64,000 nucleotides of DNA, from contig CABJAN010000004.1 in the NCBI GenBank assembly GCA_902363515.1, forward strand, positions 158,417 to 222,416, read 5' to 3'. Position numbers and translations under genes: made by a program. Positions within the stretch are counted from its first letter, which is position 1. The number at the start of each line of letters is the position of its first letter. A model generated the notes under the pieces. That model saw only the letters and a program-made list of their open reading frames with translations. It ran no database searches and was not told where the DNA came from. Shown here piece after piece: positions 44,965 through 54,328 of this stretch. The stretch comes from Bacillota bacterium. Lineage in GTDB: Bacteria > Bacillota > Clostridia > Lachnospirales > Lachnospiraceae.

Positions 44965-45821
44965 TTTGATTTTACCCCCTTAATCTGAAACAGCATCACA
45001 TCTTCAATGCTGGCTTTGTCTATGATCAAATCAGAAAAATGTTTTTTTAGTTCGTAGCGGTTTGGAACCAGAAGCCGGTAAGAAAATTCATTTTTTATAT
45101 AAGCCTCATAATCTTCTGGAGAAAGAGCTTCAAAGAAATCCTGACCACAGTGCAAAATCCCATACTGCTCAATTTCTTCCCTGGATTTTACAAATAAAAC
45201 CTTTCCCTCATGAAGAAAAAGAATATAATCTGCGATTTTATCCAAGTCACTGGTAATATGGGAAGAAATCAGGATGCTATGATTTTCTTCCAGTACGAAT
45301 TCCTGGAGCAGTTCCAGAATATCTTCTCTCATAACCGGGTCCAGACCAGAGGTTGCCTCATCCAAAATAAGCAGCTCCGGGTTGTAAGAAAGGGCTACAG
45401 CAAAATTCAATTTCACTTGCATGCCTTTGGATAGGTCTTTTACCTTTTTCTCCTGACTAATTTGAAAGGTTTTCAGGTATTGGAAAAACTTTCGGCTATC
45501 CCAGTTCTTGTATATTTTTTTCATAATGCAGTCCATATCTTTGCATTTTAAATAAGGGTTTTGATTTACTCCATCCAGAACAACACCTATCTTCTGCTTG
45601 ATTTCTTCCGCATGCTGATGATAATTTTCGCCAAAAAGACGGATGTTTCCCTCATCAATGGAAATTAAATCCGTAATTGCATGAATACAGGTAGACTTTC
45701 CGGCACCATTTTCTCCAATCATGCCATAAATCATTCCTCTGGGAAGACGGAAACTAATATGATCCAAAGTAAAATCCTTGTAACGTTTCGTCACATTGTC
45801 CAGTTCTATAATAAATTCCAT
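44961..45821 (-). CDS. ABC transporter ATPase of second YtrA-type module
   Basis: 286 residues: Walker A IGENGAGKSTCIHAI, signature DLSKGMQVKLNFAVA, Walker B LLILDEATSGLDP (the usual Pro of DEPT is Ala), H loop ISSHITSDLD. ATG 45821 follows GAGGAGGAATCTCT; the longer frame is not needed. Confidence 0.9.
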   Translation of the reverse strand: MEFIIELDNVTKRYKDFTLDHISFRLPRGMIYGMIGENGAGKSTCIHAITDLISIDEGNIRLFGENYHQHAEEIKQKIGVVLDGVNQNPYLKCKDMDCIMKKIYKNWDSRKFFQYLKTFQISQEKKVKDLSKGMQVKLNFAVALSYNPELLILDEATSGLDPVMREDILELLQEFVLEENHSILISSHITSDLDKIADYILFLHEGKVLFVKSREEIEQYGILHCGQDFFEALSPEDYEAYIKNEFSYRLLVPNRYELKKHFSDLIIDKASIEDVMLFQIKGVKSK

Positions 45822-45846
45822 AGAGATTCCTCCTCTAGTTGTTATT

Positions 45847-46218
45847 TTACTCTTCATAAAAAAGCGTCACCAGTTTGATTAATTCTTCCAGGGCTAAATC
45901 ATTTTCCCTGGCAAGTTTCACTGTTTTTTCCAGATTTTGTTCAATGATTCTCAGATTTTCTTCCCGGATAAATTCCCGGTTTTGAGCTGCCACAAAGGTT
46001 CCTTTTCCGGCTACGGTGTCAATAAAACCATCCCTTTGTAGTTCCTCATAAGCCCTTTGAGCAGTAATCACACTGACATGGAGCTCCTTTGCCAGTTTCC
46101 TCATGGATGGTAAGGTATCTCCGCTTTTTAAACTCCCTTTCATAATCATGGCTTTGATTTGGGACGTGATTTGTTCATAAATCGGTTCATCACTGCTGTT
46201 GCTTAATAAAATTTCCAC
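45847..46218 (-). CDS. GntR-family repressor, YtrA subfamily (second)
   Basis: 123 residues: PIYEQITSQIKAMIM, LPSMRKLAKELHVSVITAQRAY, GKGTFVAAQN and a short helical tail. Paralogous to the regulator at 35020. Predicted to bind the inverted repeat at 46238-46274 directly upstream. Confidence 0.9.
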   Translation of the reverse strand: MEILLSNSSDEPIYEQITSQIKAMIMKGSLKSGDTLPSMRKLAKELHVSVITAQRAYEELQRDGFIDTVAGKGTFVAAQNREFIREENLRIIEQNLEKTVKLARENDLALEELIKLVTLFYEE

Positions 46219-46237
46219 ATAGTCTCCTCCTTTTTTT

Positions 46238-46274
46238 GTATATACTGTACTTGTATGATATATACAGTATATAC
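46238..46274. promoter_or_regulatory. Operator of the second YtrA module
   Basis: GTATATACTGTA (46238-46249) and TACAGTATATAC (46263-46274) form a perfect 12-bp inverted repeat with a 13-base centre, 20-56 bases upstream of the GntR start. The core CAGTATATA is shared with the first module's operator, suggesting cross-talk. Confidence 0.8.
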
Positions 46275-46347
46275 GATAAGTTCAGGAGTGTCAAGAGATT
46301 TTCAGTGTTATATTTGAGCATAAAAAAGAGACTGTTGCGCTATTTCA

Positions 46348-46645
46348 TCAAGGCACAGTCTCCTTCTCTTCTTCCACAAAGATGCCCATCTCTGCATGAT
46401 CCCACACAAAATTTTCCTTGTTTACCTCTTCTTCTGTGGCAATTTCAAGTTTGTATAATCCAATATTTTGTGGATTTTCATCATCTTTGCTATACATATA
46501 AAAATTCATACAATATTCTTCTTCATCTGTAGATATAAGGTACATACCAGTTAATTCGGTTTTCTTTTTACCGTAATCACTTTCGCTGGAGGATGCACAA
46601 TCTCCTTCAAAGCTTTTCACATTGCCCTTTATATAGTCAAGAAAA
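46348..46645 (-). pseudogene. DUF5104-like lipoprotein, C-terminal part
   Basis: The frame carries PFLDYIKGNVKSFEGD, then the DUF5104-like core (TDEEEYCMNFYMYSKDDENP, NIGLYKLEIATEEE, FVWDHAEMGIFVEEE) to a normal stop at 46348. It has no own start or ribosome site and no signal peptide; upstream it runs into IS1182 sequence. The missing N-terminal 74 residues, with signal peptide, are at 58114-58335, so this is the detached 3' part of that gene. Confidence 0.75.
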
Positions 46646-46689
46646 GGGGACTGTCGGTTAATATCGATTTTTTGGGCTCTAAATCTTAA

Positions 46690-46755
46690 AATAGGAATCT
46701 CCCGTAGAAATCAGTATTTTTAATACTGGAACTTCTTCGGGAGATTCCTATTTTT
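46690..46755 (-). terminator. Hairpin terminator behind the IS1182 transposase remnant
   Basis: AATAGGAATCTCCCG (46690-46704) pairs with CGGGAGATTCCTATT (46738-46752), with an inner CAGTATT/AATACTG stem, and T-runs on both sides. Confidence 0.75.
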
Positions 46756-46820
46756 TCTTTTCTGTATGTATTTTAGGGCGCAAAATCCCCTCAACTGCAT
46801 TTTTTGAAAGCACTCTTTTC

Positions 46821-47504
46821 CTAAGCAGCATTTTCTTCGGTTTTTCCTTCAAATTTCTTGATTTTATCATGAAGAAAACGATGATATTTATTTATATTTC
46901 TTCCAATCGCATATAGCATGAATTCTTTATATACTTTTTCTGCTGTTCGATAATTGAAACGACGAAAGCCATCATTTTCTTTGATATCTCCAAAATGTCC
47001 TTCTGTCTGAATGGAAAGGATCTGTCGATTCAAAATCCCCTTCTCACTCTGTATGTTTGCATGGGATTCCTCTTTCAAAGCTTCCCATTGTTCATTGATC
47101 TTCATGATTTTATTTTTCTCTGTATCTTTTTCAGCATCATATTTATACAGACATTTTGCTTTGTGTTCACAGCCGCTACAGTCCGCACATCCGTATACCT
47201 CAAAGGTTTGTATATAACCAGTCTGGTCTTTGGTCTCTGTTCGGATATGATGCAGTTCTCTTCCATCATGGCAAATATAATACAACTCATCTTCAAACAC
47301 CTGCGTTTTCATGTTGTAATACTTTCCAATCTCTTCTGTATACGCACGTGTTTTCCGTTTTTCGTGATCCTGCAGTTTGATGTAACTGGAAATTTTATGT
47401 TCTTTTAAGTACAGGAGATTCCTTTCACTACAATAACCGCTGTCGGCAGTTACTTCTTCTAAAATTTCTCCGAATGCGTTTTTGTGTTTTTCTAACAATT
47501 GCTT
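46821..47504 (-). pseudogene. IS1182-family transposase, C-terminal part
   Basis: About 228 residues of an IS1182 (DDE) transposase: QLLEKHKNAFGEILEEV, VTADSGYCSERNLLYL (second catalytic Asp region), Cys-rich CADCSGCEHKAKC, QTEGHFGDIKENDGFRRFN (catalytic Glu) and the C-terminal FMLYAIGRNINKYHRF. In-frame sequence breaks at about 47505 with a TAA just upstream; roughly the first 300 residues are missing. The first ~55 residues are found at 57846-58002. Confidence 0.85.
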
Positions 47505-47532
47505 TTAAATTAATACCCATAATACCTGCCAT
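47428..47532 (-). CDS. Chimeric small open frame (truncated leader of an unknown peptide)
   Basis: AGGAGGAAATGAAG precedes ATG 47532, giving MAGIMGINLKAI before the frame crosses the junction into the transposase remnant in another reading frame. It looks like the 5' end of a small gene cut by the rearrangement. A real product is doubtful. Confidence 0.3.
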   Translation of the reverse strand: MAGIMGINLKAIVRKTQKRIRRNFRRSNCRQRLL

Positions 47533-47793
47533 CTTCATTTCCTCCTGTTTTGAAATCATTATTTCTGGTAATATGGTAGCAAAAGAAAATTTACAAACTA
47601 TTTTTTGGCACAAAAAAAGACACCGTAAAGGCATCTTTTTTCAAGCATTATCCAACACAAACCAGCTGGCTTTAGCATGCTTTGAGGCAGTTCACTAACA
47701 CTGGGTTAAACATTCCGCATTCTCCATTCAGAACCATATGTTTACATCCTCCTGTTTTCGTTCTTTACGAAAAATATGGAGGAACAGAAACAT

Positions 47794-47976
47794 TTACATT
47801 TTTGTATCTCGCATCAGGTTAGCTGCTTTACGCAGAACCTCTGTCGGATAAATGCAAAGGTTCTGGTGCATGACAACTCCATAATGTTCCATACATTCAG
47901 CTTGTTTCAGCAAATCTCCGGCTGGATAACCATATTTTCTTGCAAACTCAACCAGTTTCTTAGTTTGTTCTTCCAT
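47794..47976 (-). CDS. Small hypothetical protein (60 residues)
   Basis: MEEQTKKLVEFARKYGYPAG start, preceded by AAAGGAGCAGTAGTA. Charged, helical, no domain recognised. Sits between two IS fragments; it may be a remnant but has a good ribosome binding site. Confidence 0.4.
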   Translation of the reverse strand: MEEQTKKLVEFARKYGYPAGDLLKQAECMEHYGVVMHQNLCIYPTEVLRKAANLMRDTKM

Positions 47977-47989
47977 TACTACTGCTCCT

Positions 47990-48085
47990 TTCCATATAAT
48001 GAATTACCCCGTCTAAAGTCAGGTTCCCTGCCATCAGGCGGGGGTTCCTGTAAAAGACGAAAGGCTTATGGCTATTCACAAAGCC
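47990..48085 (-). repeat. IS605-type right end with hairpins
   Basis: Directly downstream of the TnpB remnant: CTCCCACTGGGATAGGG, then GGAACCCCCGCCTGATGGCAGGG and a GTCTAAAGTC/GACTTTAGAC-like segment. This matches the structured right end of IS605/IS1341 elements, which in active TnpB systems forms the 3' part of the guide (omega) RNA. Confidence 0.55.
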
Positions 48086-48418
48086 CTATCCCAGTGGGAG
48101 TACTTTTTTTATGCGTCTGGCTCTTGATTTACTGATACAAGTGCTGCTTTTGCACTGTATGTCCTGGTTCCTTAAAATATCATACAATTCAACACTGCGG
48201 ATGATTTCTACATTGGTAAAATCCGGCTGGCAATATTTGAATGCATCCTGGAATGCTTTCCGTAAAATATTTGCGGAGCCATTTAAGTCACTGTTAATAA
48301 TGGTACCATCCGAAGCACGGTATAAGCCACGGAAACCACCTTCTTTATACATGCCTTTGTACCTGGTCAACGGTACTTTCATTGACCCAACAAAGTTCCT
48401 GTGTTTCCCTGTCTCCAA
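48086..48418 (-). pseudogene. TnpB (IS605/IS1341) C-terminal fragment
   Basis: The frame contains GGFRGLYRASDGTIINSDLNGSANILRKAF (split here: GLYRASDGTIINSD, LNGSANILRKAF), the last RuvC motif region of TnpB with its catalytic Asp, followed by a typical C-terminal tail. The N-terminal ~300 residues are missing or scrambled upstream (48420-48560). Non-functional as a nuclease. Confidence 0.75.
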
Positions 48419-48559
48419 AATACACCGGAAAATGGAACTTTATGTGCTTCAGGAATTTGCCATCTGGCTGCTCCTGTTAGTAAAACTGTTAAGAAATTCT
48501 TTCTTTTCCACGCCTTCAATCTCATCATACAAACGGTATAACCTTGTCTACATATCCTG

Positions 48560-49068
48560 ATATTTCTTCTGTATCTATTCTTGAACCGATTTTATTCAGA
48601 ATTGTCTATTTTCAGTTGGAACTGCGGCAGACACCGAACAAGGATATGCGCCGATATGAACGCCCTCATATCAACGAAGTCTGGTGTGGAGACAGCAGTG
48701 CCGGTCCCCGCCTTACAGATTCGGATGGAAAAAACACCGGGGCTATATCATTGCCCTGATCGATGATGACAGCCGGTTCATTACCGGGATCGATGTGCTC
48801 TACAATGATAACTTTATCAATCTGATGTCCGTTATGAGAGCAGCCATAGCAAAGTATGTCCGCCCTTGATATGCGGGATTTCCATTCACTGGAAGAGCTG
48901 AGGAGAAGTCTGTACGCTTTTGTCCAGCAATACAACCAATCCCCCCATTCTTCCCTCCGTGGACTGTCCCCACAGGACCGTTTCTTTTCAGAACCGGAGC
49001 AGATACGCCGACTTTCTGAGGAAGATATCCGTCAAAATTTCCTGAGAAGCCGAAATCCGAAGTTATAA
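48560..49068 (+). pseudogene. IS481-like (rve-domain) transposase remnant, three frames
   Basis: RRYERPHINEVWCGDSS is in one frame, YIIALIDDDSRFITGIDV and NLMSVMRAAIAKY in the next, and MRDFHSLEELRRSLYAFVQQ with PHSSLRGLSPQDRFFSEPE in the third. These are consecutive parts of one integrase-fold transposase with at least one frameshift (~48735) and an internal deletion (~48860) that removes catalytic residues. Confidence 0.7.
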
Positions 49069-49188
49069 GATTCAAATTATCCATATTCAAAACAAGCCAC
49101 CGAGCATTATCCCTATGTGGCTTGTTTCATCTATGATTATTTCCATTATAAAGTTTAGGTTTCATGTACAATCGACAGCCCAACTTAA

Positions 49189-50667
49189 CTATCTGCTTTC
49201 TACTATTGTATATGTTCCTGATTCAAAATTTACATATAATGTTACAAATGCACTATTATATTCCCAGCGGATTTCCAGAGACCTCTCCCCTCCGGAGATT
49301 GTTACTTCTGCGCCTTCCGAAAATGCCTTATGGGTATTTCGCATGCGGATTAACGCAAGCTGTTTTTGAACCACATCTTTTTTCAACCCTTCCGTGATCT
49401 GATCAGTGGAAAGATTTGTCCGGTTGATTTCCTTATGTCCGGATTCTCCCGCGCGCCGCACCGCTTCATGGTCATTTTTTCCGGCAAACAAATCTAGATA
49501 CCAGACCTGCGGTTTGCCCGGCATAAACATCTGTATAGCACGCGCCAGAAGCATTTTTTCGTCCGACGCCCCCAATGCACTGTAATATGTGGCATTTACC
49601 TGATAATACAGATTCTTTTGGCCATGTAAATTTTTGACCATGCCTCCGCGGGATACGATCCGTTCAATTAACGACTGGATTTCCTCTTCCGGAAGCAGCC
49701 CCTTTAAGTCCAGAAGCGGGATGCCATCATGACAGCCGAGCATGTTGACCGTGGAGATCTTCTTTTCCACAATCTCCTTCGCCCATGCCGCAAGGTACGT
49801 TCCCCGCCGGTTCTCGATCGCATCAATGACCAGTCCCGGCAGGAAAAAGTCATAGGTTGCATAGCCTTTTTCTGCAAGTGTCTCATATATTTTTTCATCA
49901 TACGCTGCGTGTATCTCCGGCAAAAGCGTAAGTCCCAAAGGTTCTGCCAGCGCATGGATCTTCTGTAAAAATTCCCACGTTTCCGGATCATTGAGAAAGT
50001 TTTTCTTTCCCGGTGCTTTCGGCGCATAGGCAAAGGCATCCAGCCGCACAATCGCCGCGCCGTAAGAGGCTATTTTTTCCAGGGTTTCACGATAAAACTC
50101 CCACACTTTTGGTGACTGGATGTTTACATCCATCTGTCCGAGATACTGTCTTCCATGCACTTCCTGATAAAAGGTATTCCAGTACGGCACTTTTTTTCCA
50201 TTCGGAAATTCCACCATCAGGATCGGCAGCCCGGGTTTGCGGAAAAACATCTGCTTCAGGCAGCTTTCATCCGGCTGGATATAGCCTTCCTCCGTCATGG
50301 TTCCATGCCCTTTCCAGAAATGGTTCCAATCGATGAAAAAATCGCGGTACACAGAAGCCTCCCCTTTTTCCACAAGATCCCGAAACTGCGGGGACTGTGC
50401 GGAAGCATGGTTTAAAATAAAATCGAGTTTCAGATCGATTCCCATTTTCTTTAACTGGTCAAGGTCTTCCCGGTCGGCAAGCTGCTCATTCAGGTCATAG
50501 TCGATCACGGAAAATCCCCGGTCGAGATCGGAATGGTACAGGCTCGGCAGAATGTAAAAAGAAGAAAATACATCCTGCAAATCCTCCGTTTTCAGCAATG
50601 TTACAATATCCCCCAGATTTCCTCCAAGGCTGTCGGGATATGCATTGAGCATCGGTTTATGGTTCAT
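49189..50667 (-). CDS. GH13_18 sucrose-6-phosphate / sucrose phosphorylase
   Basis: 492 residues, GH13 barrel: nucleophile Asp in AAIVRLDAFAYAPK, acid/base Glu in LTLLPEIHAAYDE, third acid in NMLGCHDGIPLLDLKG. Relatives phosphorolyse sucrose, or sucrose 6F-phosphate in R. gnavus beside AgaSK, to glucose 1-phosphate plus fructose (6-phosphate). Since the neighbour phosphorylates sucrose, the phosphate-accepting form is more likely. Start overlaps the AgaSK stop by 11 bases. Confidence 0.88.
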   Translation of the reverse strand: MNHKPMLNAYPDSLGGNLGDIVTLLKTEDLQDVFSSFYILPSLYHSDLDRGFSVIDYDLNEQLADREDLDQLKKMGIDLKLDFILNHASAQSPQFRDLVEKGEASVYRDFFIDWNHFWKGHGTMTEEGYIQPDESCLKQMFFRKPGLPILMVEFPNGKKVPYWNTFYQEVHGRQYLGQMDVNIQSPKVWEFYRETLEKIASYGAAIVRLDAFAYAPKAPGKKNFLNDPETWEFLQKIHALAEPLGLTLLPEIHAAYDEKIYETLAEKGYATYDFFLPGLVIDAIENRRGTYLAAWAKEIVEKKISTVNMLGCHDGIPLLDLKGLLPEEEIQSLIERIVSRGGMVKNLHGQKNLYYQVNATYYSALGASDEKMLLARAIQMFMPGKPQVWYLDLFAGKNDHEAVRRAGESGHKEINRTNLSTDQITEGLKKDVVQKQLALIRMRNTHKAFSEGAEVTISGGERSLEIRWEYNSAFVTLYVNFESGTYTIVESR

Positions 50668-53464
50668 AAACTCTTCCGTCCTTTCCCACGATTAATCCTG
50701 CATTTTTTCGCTGCTCTTCAAGTTTTTCCTGTTCCAGTTCCACCACACGACAGATAAACGGGCTTGCGGCATTCTCGTCGCGGTTTCTGCGGATGCGCCG
50801 CTCCTTTGTCTCCTCCGGGGAACTTTCCAGAAAGACGGATAGATCCACACCATGTAAATCGTCACTGCCTCCGTGTGTCCACTCCAGAAGTAATACGGAT
50901 ATTCCGGAAAAATCGGTTTCTTCCGATGAGATCTCGCCATCTTCCCGTCCCATATGACGCAAGGTGATCGTATCTTTTCCCTCATGAAATGCCGCAAGCA
51001 CTTCATTGATCCGGTCGAAATCAATTTCTTTCTTTGTTCCGAGATATCCACGCAGTCCGTCTTCCCCGGTCTCTTTATACACACGCATCCGTTCTTCATC
51101 GTTGCGTTTTGGAATCCGGTGTGGATAATCATCGCCCGAGAGCAGATAGCAGCCCCTGCCATCATTTAAAAAGTACTGCTGCAATGCCGTTGCAAGTGTT
51201 GTTTTTCCGGAACCAGAACCACCGTAAAGGCTGATGACCACTCGATTTTTGGCATTCCTGTCACACCATTTCTGCACTTTTTCATATAAAGTTCCAGCCT
51301 CTTTCAGTTCTGTAAAAGCAAACTGATATGCCTCATATTCTTTGGTAAATGGGGGAAGCGGAATTCCCGCATGCATCAGTGCTGCACCGGAATACTGCCT
51401 GCCGCTTTGTTCTTCCAGATACACGGCATCCTGTTTTAACCCACGCAGGCGGACATAAACGGTCGCCTGATTTGCCTCTGCCATAAGACGCACCACACTT
51501 ACCAGTGCATGATCCTGTTCCTCTGATACCGACATCCATGCCGCAATTTCATCTGTAAACGGATCTGACAGCCGCCAGTAGGTTCCCTCGTTAATGAGCG
51601 TTTCATACTTCTTGTACGTTTTGATCTGCTCCCGGATCTGCTGTTTTTCCTCATCGGATAAAAGCGCTGGGTTTAATTCGTAACCGAAAGTTCCCGCCAT
51701 TGCCGTCACCCCGCGGGTGTGGAAACTTGTCACCCGTCCGGTCTGGTGATTTGGCACCGCCGAAACATGTGCCCCCATCGCGGAAACCGGATAGAAAAAC
51801 GAAGTTCCGTACTGGATTCTTGTGCGGTTGATCGCATCGGTATTATCGCTGCACCAGATCTGTGGGGAATAATAAAGCATTCCCGCGTCAAACCTGCCGC
51901 CGCCACCGCTGCATCCCTCCAGCAGAAGATCCGGATACCGGCTGCACAGGCGTTCCAGAAAATCATAAACACCAAGGACATAATCATGGGAAAGATTTCC
52001 GGCATAAACATCTGCCATGCTGCGATTCATATCCCACTTGACATAGTCAATTTTCCCCTGATCGAGCACGGCACAGATCTGGTCAAAGACACAGTCGCGC
52101 ACTTCTTTTCTGGAAAAATCAAGCAGTAACTGGTTTCTCGAGCGTACCGGCTTTTTCCCTGGAATCCGGATCGCCCAGTCCGGGTGCGCCCGGTACAGAT
52201 CACTGTCTTCATTGACCATCTCCGGCTCAATCCAGATGCCAAATTTCACACCCTGCTCATGCACACGGGTAATAAGCTCTGCCAGGCTGCCCCCCAGTTT
52301 CTTTTCGTTGACCTGCCAGTCCCCAAGGGAAGAATTGTCATCGTTTCTTTTCCCGAACCAGCCGTCATCCATCACTACCATATCAATTCCAAGGGAAGCT
52401 GCTTCTTTTGCCAGATCCACAATCGTATCTCCCGTAAAATCGAAATAGGCTGCCTCCCAGCTGTTGATCAGCACCGGGCGCTGCATATGGACATATTTGC
52501 TTCGGCACACATGGTTGCGGATGCAGTTATGATACTGCTGCGACAATGCCGACAATCCCTCTGCCGAATAGGATAAAATGACTTCCGGCACCGTAAAGGT
52601 TTCTCCCGACGCAAGCGGATAGGAAAACAGTTCTTCATTTAATCCAAGAAGCAGACGCGTCTGGTTGAACTGGTCTTTTTCTGCCTCACAGGAGAAATTT
52701 CCGCTGTATACAAACAGCATGCCATAGCAGCTGCCTGCGGTCTCGGTTGTCCCTTTTTCTGCCAGAATCACTGCCGGATTATACTGATGGCTGGATGTTC
52801 CCCTGCGGCTGCCAAACGCAATCGTTCCATGTCCCAGCGGGGTGCGCTCCAGATTGCGCTCCATGGCATGCTTTCCATAAAACCGCAGGACATCAAAATC
52901 TCCCTGTACAAAATCCAGACAGGCTGCCGCTGCCTTTTCGATCGTAATCGGCCCGGTTCCCGTATTTTTAATCCGGACACTTCTTGTAATGACATCGGTT
53001 TCTTCCAGAACACCATACAGCAGATGCACTTCAACCTGTGCGTTTTCGTCTGCGAGGACAATTTCCAGTGTCTGTGCTTCCTCTTCGTCTGCCCAGACAG
53101 CCGGAAGTCCCTGCAACCGGTATTTACCGTTTCGGATCTCATAGCTTTTAAAAAGCAGATCCGCACTTTCCACCCCTTTTTCATTTTTGATATTCAGCGC
53201 GATATTGCGGTAATCTCCGGTGCCAAGGGACGGATACTCCTGTGGCAGCGCATCCAGAGAATAGGTGCGGTCCATGCCGGCTGCATAAGGATTTCCGGAA
53301 AATCCACGGTCTGCATAGGTTAAAACATAATCCATGGGGCTATTTGTTTTAGCTCCATAGTACAGATGCAGCAGATATCCCAGTGGATCGACCTGCATCT
53401 GATAAGTTGTATGCACCGTATGCAGGTTAAATATTCTTTTATTTGGATTGTATATAATTGCCAT
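50657..53464 (-). CDS. agaSK: AgaSK: GH36 alpha-galactosidase fused to sucrose kinase
   Basis: 935 residues. GH36 domain to ~720: nucleophile Asp in DYVKWDMNRSMAD, acid/base in WCSDNTDAINR, VMDDGWFGKRND and the C-terminal beta domain. From ~735 a P-loop kinase (ISLYGGSGSGKTTLATAL, Walker B-like VLLLEWTHGG). This is the bifunctional AgaSK architecture known from R. gnavus: hydrolyses raffinose-type sugars and phosphorylates the freed sucrose. ATG 53464 follows GAGGTGACTTCT; GTG 53473 is less likely. The gene is visibly richer in G and C than its surroundings. Confidence 0.93.
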   Translation of the reverse strand: MAIIYNPNKRIFNLHTVHTTYQMQVDPLGYLLHLYYGAKTNSPMDYVLTYADRGFSGNPYAAGMDRTYSLDALPQEYPSLGTGDYRNIALNIKNEKGVESADLLFKSYEIRNGKYRLQGLPAVWADEEEAQTLEIVLADENAQVEVHLLYGVLEETDVITRSVRIKNTGTGPITIEKAAAACLDFVQGDFDVLRFYGKHAMERNLERTPLGHGTIAFGSRRGTSSHQYNPAVILAEKGTTETAGSCYGMLFVYSGNFSCEAEKDQFNQTRLLLGLNEELFSYPLASGETFTVPEVILSYSAEGLSALSQQYHNCIRNHVCRSKYVHMQRPVLINSWEAAYFDFTGDTIVDLAKEAASLGIDMVVMDDGWFGKRNDDNSSLGDWQVNEKKLGGSLAELITRVHEQGVKFGIWIEPEMVNEDSDLYRAHPDWAIRIPGKKPVRSRNQLLLDFSRKEVRDCVFDQICAVLDQGKIDYVKWDMNRSMADVYAGNLSHDYVLGVYDFLERLCSRYPDLLLEGCSGGGGRFDAGMLYYSPQIWCSDNTDAINRTRIQYGTSFFYPVSAMGAHVSAVPNHQTGRVTSFHTRGVTAMAGTFGYELNPALLSDEEKQQIREQIKTYKKYETLINEGTYWRLSDPFTDEIAAWMSVSEEQDHALVSVVRLMAEANQATVYVRLRGLKQDAVYLEEQSGRQYSGAALMHAGIPLPPFTKEYEAYQFAFTELKEAGTLYEKVQKWCDRNAKNRVVISLYGGSGSGKTTLATALQQYFLNDGRGCYLLSGDDYPHRIPKRNDEERMRVYKETGEDGLRGYLGTKKEIDFDRINEVLAAFHEGKDTITLRHMGREDGEISSEETDFSGISVLLLEWTHGGSDDLHGVDLSVFLESSPEETKERRIRRNRDENAASPFICRVVELEQEKLEEQRKNAGLIVGKDGRVYEP

Positions 53465-53485
53465 AGAAGTCACCTCGTTTTATTT

Positions 53486-54328
53486 TTATCCTTTGACTGC
53501 ACCGTTTGCCACACCGTTTAAAATCTGTTTCTGACAAATCACATAGAAAATAAGGATTGGAATCAGTGCCATAATATAGGAAGCAAATGCCAGATTGTAA
53601 TTGGTTCCAAACTGTGTCTGGAAATTAAGCTGTGCAAGCGGCAACGTATTCTGTCCGGTTCCAGACATAATCACAAGCGGTGTCATAACATCATTCCAGG
53701 TTCCAAGAGCTGTCAGGATTGCAACTGTTGCATGCATTGGCATCATCATTGGAAAGACCACTTTCCAGTAAGTAGTCCATGTGCTTGCTCCGTCAATATC
53801 TGCCGCCTCTTCCAGCGCTATCGGAATATTTTTTAAGTACCCACTGTAAAGAAGGACGTTCATTGGCATATAAAATACCAGATACAACAGAATGACACCC
53901 GCGCGGTTTCCAAGTCCCATATGCGCCGTCTGCTTTACCAGAGGCATCATTAAGATGGAAAACGGAACAAACATTCCGCTGACAATATACAGATAGATAA
54001 ATCGGAAACTTTTTCTTCTTGCCATGCCGCGTCCGATCACGTAGCCTGCAATTGAGTGGATCAGGATTGCCAGTACGATTGTTACCAGTGTGATCAGTAA
54101 ACTGTTTCCAAGAGAGTGCCAGAAATCGGTCACTTCCATTGCCTGGCGGAAATTTTCAAAACTCCACTGTTTCGGGAAAGAAAGTGCACCCGCCACATCG
54201 TTTGTCATCTCACTCGGTTTCTTAAACGCAATAATCACTGCCATATACAGCGGAAAAAATACCGTAACCGTCCCCAAAATCAGAACAATCGTAAGTACCC
54301 AGTTTGTTTTCTTTTTTTCTTTCATCAT
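53486..54328 (-). CDS. Sugar ABC transporter permease, MalG type
   Basis: 280 residues, six membrane helices, EAA loop EEAADIDGASTWTTYWKVVFP (start of the conserved 20-residue motif at EEAADIDGAS). Inner-membrane half of a CUT1 importer. Four-base overlap with the MalF-like gene. No ATPase is encoded here; CUT1 systems often share an MsmK-type ATPase made elsewhere. Confidence 0.9.
   Translation of the reverse strand: MMKEKKKTNWVLTIVLILGTVTVFFPLYMAVIIAFKKPSEMTNDVAGALSFPKQWSFENFRQAMEVTDFWHSLGNSLLITLVTIVLAILIHSIAGYVIGRGMARRKSFRFIYLYIVSGMFVPFSILMMPLVKQTAHMGLGNRAGVILLYLVFYMPMNVLLYSGYLKNIPIALEEAADIDGASTWTTYWKVVFPMMMPMHATVAILTALGTWNDVMTPLVIMSGTGQNTLPLAQLNFQTQFGTNYNLAFASYIMALIPILIFYVICQKQILNGVANGAVKG

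Noticed and set aside
52787..53323. Long open frame opposite AgaSK, and several others between 49.7 and 53.3 kb
   Set aside because: They are antisense to a clear, conserved gene in G/C-richer DNA and have no ribosome sites or recognisable domains.
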